The notes beneath the pieces were generated by a model, which saw only the letters and a list, made by a program, of their open reading frames with translations, was not told the origin of the DNA and searched no databases. The translations under genes were made by a program, and so were the position numbers. Positions 60,913-64,000 of a stretch of DNA of 64,000 nt are shown here, piece after piece. Each line of letters starts with the position of its first letter. Positions within the stretch are counted from its first letter, which is position 1. The DNA comes from Lachnospiraceae bacterium (GTDB lineage Bacteria > Bacillota > Clostridia > Lachnospirales > Lachnospiraceae). Where the stretch lies: the NCBI GenBank assembly GCA_910575555.1, contig CAJTFX010000003.1:186001-250000 (forward strand). Reading direction: 5' to 3'.

Positions 60913-61881
60913 ATGAAGGGAAAATATCATGTTGTGGTGCAGAATAACAGGCTTCGGTATGAATTTGATATCAAAAGGAATATCACGATTATCCGGGGCG
61001 ACAGCGCCACGGGAAAAACCACGTTATATACTATGATTGCGCTTGCGGCAAGGCGGGGTGACAGCTCCGGGGTTGAAGTGCGGTGTGAAAAGAAATGCCG
61101 TACGTTGGAGGAGCTTGACTGGAAACTGGTATTGCCGACGCTGCAGGATTATATTATTTTTCTTGATGAGGATAACCTGTTTCTTAAAACAGATGAGTTT
61201 GCAAGAATGGCAAGGGAGTCTGACAATTATTTTGTAATTATTACAAGGGAAGATCTGGTTAATCTGCCGTATTCTGTGGAAGAAATATATGGGATACATT
61301 CTTCCGGGAAATACCATGATATGAAAAGGGAATATAATGAATTTTACCATATTTATGGAAATGAAGAAATTTCAGAGGAAGTGAAGCCAGACGGGGTTCT
61401 TGTGGAAGATTCTAACTCTGGCTATGATTTTTTCAGGAAGGTATGCGGTGATTTGCATATAAAATGTGAAAGCGCAGGCGGAAAATCAAAGATCAGGGAT
61501 GCATTAAAGAAGATGGAGCAGAAAAGTGTGCTTGTGATTGCGGATGGAGCTTCCATTGGCCCTGAAATGAATGAGTTGTCTCAATACATGAAGGTATACC
61601 CCGATACAAAATGTTATCTTCCGGAATCATTTGAATGGATGATTTTAAAATCAGGTTTGATTGATGGTAAGGAAATACAGAATATTCTGCAGCATCCTCA
61701 GGATTTTATAGAGAGTCAGGAATATTTTAGCTGGGAGCGTTTTTTTACAAGCATACTGATACAGTATACAGAAAAAACGTATCTGAAATATCATAAGCGG
61801 AGTTTGAACCAAGTGTATCTGCATGATAAAATGAAACAGGCAATACTGGACGTGATGGAGAAAATAACATTTGAGCAGTGA
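60913..61881 (+). CDS. Small P-loop ATPase with a possible TOPRIM-like C-terminal half
   Basis: A 322-residue protein. Walker A is GDSATGKTT (residues 29-37) after a short beta strand (NITIIRG). Walker B-like YIIFLDED ends with Asp85-Glu86. A sensor-like strand NYFVIITRED follows near 105-114. From about 160 the pattern changes: VLVEDSNSGYDFF (Glu165), SAGGKSKIRDALKK, then SVLVIADGASIGPEM (Asp211, Glu218). This recalls the Glu ... D-x-D order of TOPRIM domains in OLD-type nucleases, although the second Asp is replaced. No ABC signature is visible and it is much shorter than OLD proteins. It pairs with the DUF4869 gene. It could be a compact nucleotide-driven nuclease or a regulatory ATPase; I cannot say which. 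Confidence 0.65.
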   Translation: MKGKYHVVVQNNRLRYEFDIKRNITIIRGDSATGKTTLYTMIALAARRGDSSGVEVRCEKKCRTLEELDWKLVLPTLQDYIIFLDEDNLFLKTDEFARMARESDNYFVIITREDLVNLPYSVEEIYGIHSSGKYHDMKREYNEFYHIYGNEEISEEVKPDGVLVEDSNSGYDFFRKVCGDLHIKCESAGGKSKIRDALKKMEQKSVLVIADGASIGPEMNELSQYMKVYPDTKCYLPESFEWMILKSGLIDGKEIQNILQHPQDFIESQEYFSWERFFTSILIQYTEKTYLKYHKRSLNQVYLHDKMKQAILDVMEKITFEQ

Positions 61882-62034
61882 CAGGAGAGAAAAAACTGAA
61901 GTTCGAAGGAGCATGAAGCAGGCCGGTACATTTCAAAATAACGGCTGATGTGGAATCCCAAAAGTCTGAGTTGCGCAGAAGGATGAAACAGCAAAAGGGC
62001 TGTTCTGAACCAACGCTTCATCCGTACATTCCCT

Positions 62035-62091
62035 CAAAGGGCCAGAACTCCTCAAAGCATTAAATGTGCTTCAGGGAATTCTGGCCCTTTG
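62035..62091. terminator. Long bidirectional terminator hairpin
   Basis: CAAAGGGCCAGAA (62035-62047) and TTCTGGCCCTTTG (62079-62091) are perfect 13-bp complements, with an inner AAGCA/TGCTT stem. It lies between the P-loop gene and the convergent carbamate kinase gene. The rest of the 255-base gap shows nothing recognisable. Confidence 0.75.
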
Positions 62092-62136
62092 GGCAGTATA
62101 CGTCAAATATAACATGTTTGTTCCGGATTAGACAGC

Positions 62137-63081
62137 TTACATAGAAAACATAGTTCCTGTTTTTCCCTGAATGGCGTCTCTGGATTTCTCCAGCAGGGTA
62201 ATCAATGCTTTGCGTCCGGGCTTGGAGCCGGCGAAGTCCACGGCCGCCTGCACCTTCGGCAGCATGGAGCCGGGGGCGAAATGTCCCTGTCTGATATATT
62301 CCTCCGCTTCCTTAAGAGATACCTGCTTCAGCCAGGTTTCATTCGGTTTTCCGAAGTTCAATGCCACCTGCTCTACGGCAGTGAGGATAATCAGGAAATC
62401 TGCGTCTAATTCTTTTGCCATCAGGCAGCTTGCAAAATCCTTGTCAATCACTGCGCTTGCGCCTTTTAAGTGGTTTCCCTGGCGGATCACCGGAATTCCT
62501 CCGCCGCCGCAGGCAATCACCAGATCGCCGGAATTCACCATGGTGCGGATCGTATTGATTTCAATGATTTCCACAGGCTTCGGGGAAGCCACCACACGGC
62601 GGTAGCCCCGGCCGGAGTCCTCTTTCATGATATAGTGGAATTTTTCTTTCATCATTTTCGCCTGTTCTTGGGATACAAATTTTCCAATGGGCTTAGAGGG
62701 AGCCTGGAAGGCAGGGTCGTTTTCATCCACCCGTACCTGGGTAATCATGGTGGCTACCGGAAGCTCCGTAATGCCCCGGTCTAACAGCTCTTCCCGCAGG
62801 GCGTTCTGCAGGTCGTATCCGATATAGGCCTGACTCATGGCGACACAGACAGACAGGGGCGTGTTGGGCTGATGCTCGTCCTCGTGGGTCAGGGCAATCA
62901 TGGCATTATTGACCATGCCCACCTGGGGGCCGTTTCCATGGGCCACCACCACTTCACAGCCTTCTTCAACTAAGTCTGCAATTGCTTTTGCCGTAATTTT
63001 CACAGCTTTCATCTGTTCCGGGAGGGTATTGCCCAGGGCATTTCCGCCCAGAGCAATCACAATTCGTTTCTTTTTCTTCAT
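62137..63081 (-). CDS. arcC: Carbamate kinase
   Basis: A 314-residue amino-acid-kinase-fold enzyme that transfers phosphate from carbamoyl phosphate to ADP, yielding ATP, carbon dioxide and ammonia. Signatures: RIVIALGGNALG at the N-terminus, VVAHGNGPQVGMVNNAM, TQVRVDENDPAFQAPSKPIG, GYRRVVASPKPVEI, VIACGGGGIPVI and VIDKDFASCLMAKEL. The start at 63081 (MKKKKRIVIALGG) is preferred to a GTG seven codons upstream. It lies 73 bases after a YgeW-like carbamoyltransferase gene, so the pair would make ATP from a carbamoylated intermediate. The same pairing (ygeW with yqeA) occurs in the E. coli purine-catabolism region. Confidence 0.93.
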   Translation of the reverse strand: MKKKKRIVIALGGNALGNTLPEQMKAVKITAKAIADLVEEGCEVVVAHGNGPQVGMVNNAMIALTHEDEHQPNTPLSVCVAMSQAYIGYDLQNALREELLDRGITELPVATMITQVRVDENDPAFQAPSKPIGKFVSQEQAKMMKEKFHYIMKEDSGRGYRRVVASPKPVEIIEINTIRTMVNSGDLVIACGGGGIPVIRQGNHLKGASAVIDKDFASCLMAKELDADFLIILTAVEQVALNFGKPNETWLKQVSLKEAEEYIRQGHFAPGSMLPKVQAAVDFAGSKPGRKALITLLEKSRDAIQGKTGTMFSM

Positions 63082-63154
63082 AACAGTTGACAATCCTTTC
63101 ACAATCGGGAGGCTCCTGCAGCCTGTTTTTTGTCAGGAGGCTGCAGGACAGGAA

Positions 63155-64000
63155 TTATTGGAAAATCCGGGGTGTTCCCTGTTCTTCTAATTTTTTGAGG
63201 ATTTCTGCAGGGTCAGCGAATTTTGCAAGGAAAATCATAGCGGCAATGATGTAGGGCTTGAAGCTTGCTTCCTTATATAATGGGTTGCGGTAGCGGTCAA
63301 ATACAGAAGCGTCCACTTCCCCCTCTTCACAGCTTACGCCGGAAATGTCTGCAGGCAGACAGTGCATGTAGAGAGCTTTGCCGTCTTTTGTGGTGGACAT
63401 AAGCTCCTCGGTGCATGCCCAGTCTTTGTGCTGCGCATTCTGGGCCAGAAGTTCTTTTTCCAATGCCTGAATGCCGGCAGTATCGCCGTTTCCGTAAAGT
63501 TCGGTACGTTTTTCCATTGCGGCAAAGGGAGCCCAGCTCTTGGGATATACAATGTCAGCATCCTGGAAGGCTTCTGCCATACTGTTGGTTTTGGTGAAGG
63601 TTCCGCCGGATTTTTTGGCATTTTCAGCGGCAACGGCTTCCACTTCCGGGAATACCTCATATCCTTTTGGATGGGCCAGAACTACGTCCATGCCAAACCG
63701 CGTCATCAGGCCGATGATTCCCTGAGGAACAGAAAGCGGTTTTCCGTAGGAGGGAGAGTAAGCCCAGGTCATGGCCAGTTTTTTGCCTTTCAGATTTTCC
63801 ACACCGCCGAATTCATGAATGATGTGGAGCATATCGGCCATTGCCTGTGTGGGATGGTCAATGTCGCACTGAAGGTTTACCAGTGTGGGTTTCTGCTCCA
63901 GAATGCCGTCTTTATTGCCCTGGGCCACAGCGTCCACAACCTCATGCATATACTTATTTCCTTTTCCGATGTACATATCGTCCCGGATGCCGATTACGTC
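63155..64000 (-). CDS. ygeW: Knotted carbamoyltransferase of the YgeW family, 5' partial
   Basis: The frame is open to the window edge; the first 8 visible codons (DVIGIRDD) show that the start lies beyond it. About 281 residues remain. Carbamoyltransferase signatures are present: NLQCDIDHPTQAMADMLHII (carbamoyl-phosphate and second-substrate region), LKGKKLAMTWAYSPSYGKPL, DADIVYPKSWAPF and ALYMHCLPADISG. MTWAYSPSYGKPLSVPQG and the C-terminus favour YgeW over ornithine carbamoyltransferase (ArgF/ArcB). YgeW-type enzymes are found with carbamate kinase, YgeX and YgeY in clusters for anaerobic purine or urate breakdown. The true acceptor is not certain. It is transcribed ahead of arcC. Confidence 0.85.
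   Translation of the reverse strand, partial: DVIGIRDDMYIGKGNKYMHEVVDAVAQGNKDGILEQKPTLVNLQCDIDHPTQAMADMLHIIHEFGGVENLKGKKLAMTWAYSPSYGKPLSVPQGIIGLMTRFGMDVVLAHPKGYEVFPEVEAVAAENAKKSGGTFTKTNSMAEAFQDADIVYPKSWAPFAAMEKRTELYGNGDTAGIQALEKELLAQNAQHKDWACTEELMSTTKDGKALYMHCLPADISGVSCEEGEVDASVFDRYRNPLYKEASFKPYIIAAMIFLAKFADPAEILKKLEEQGTPRIFQ

Noticed and set aside
1-64000. Prophage, integrative element or insertion sequence
   Set aside because: No integrase, IS transposase, capsid, portal or relaxase genes were seen; the only transposase-like gene is the Rpn-family nuclease at 20236-21009.

Overview
The window looks like chromosome from a gut-type Clostridia bacterium, most likely Lachnospiraceae. Reasons: strong AGGAGG-type ribosome binding sites, tightly packed ATGA/GTGA-overlapping operons, many secreted proteins with Big_4-like and BspA-like LRR_5 domains, small regulator/ABC cassettes, and families common in that group (DUF4179, DUF1002, DUF5685, DUF4869). 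I saw no rRNA, tRNA, CRISPR array, insertion sequence or prophage. Family names come from recognising motifs by eye; no database search was run.

Layout. 1-7.3 kb: the end of a YbhN-like flippase-fold membrane protein, then two ECF sigma units. One is sigma + membrane protein + ABC ATPase + ABC permease; the other is sigma + DUF4179 anti-sigma-like protein. A Uma2-type nuclease lies between them on the minus strand. 7.3-12.1 kb: nicotinate phosphoribosyltransferase (pncB) with a frameshifted small gene downstream, a trigger-factor-like lipoprotein and asnS. 12.2-14.0 kb: a HindIII-like restriction-modification locus whose endonuclease frame is cut by an in-frame TAA. 14-28 kb: housekeeping genes: an NrnA-like DHH phosphoesterase, recJ, an MCP-like cytoplasmic coiled coil, a lipase-like hydrolase, DUF1002, an Rpn-family nuclease, a methyltransferase-hslO-nadE operon, and DUF5685-DnaJ-flavodoxin.

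28.2-46.4 kb is the showpiece: a LacI-regulated glycan utilisation locus. It holds the regulator, two identical 14-bp operators, a sugar ABC importer (binding lipoprotein and two permeases), a cytoplasmic GH13 whose active site points to alpha-1,6-glucosides, and three very large secreted hydrolases: GH27-like, GH31, GH27-like. The two GH27-like enzymes are paralogues with CBM35-like modules, different numbers of Big_4-like domains and matching lysine-rich LRR_5-like tails. A working model is extracellular breakdown of an alpha-1,6-containing glucan, import of the products, and cleavage inside by GH13.

46.6-54.6 kb: an FtsX permease/ATPase with a two-component system, then a PadR-DUF1700-DUF4097-PspC envelope operon behind a strong promoter with a triple repeat. 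54.7-60.3 kb: bacteriohemerythrin, and two OYE/FAD/Fe-S reductases divergent from an AraC regulator; one carries an HGDR motif reminiscent of bilirubin reductase BilR. 60.4-61.9 kb: a compact two-gene unit, DUF4869 plus a small P-loop protein with a possible TOPRIM-like half. I consider it the best candidate for an undescribed system. 62.1-64 kb: carbamate kinase and a YgeW-like knotted carbamoyltransferase, the edge of a probable anaerobic purine/urate or carbamoyl-compound catabolic cluster.
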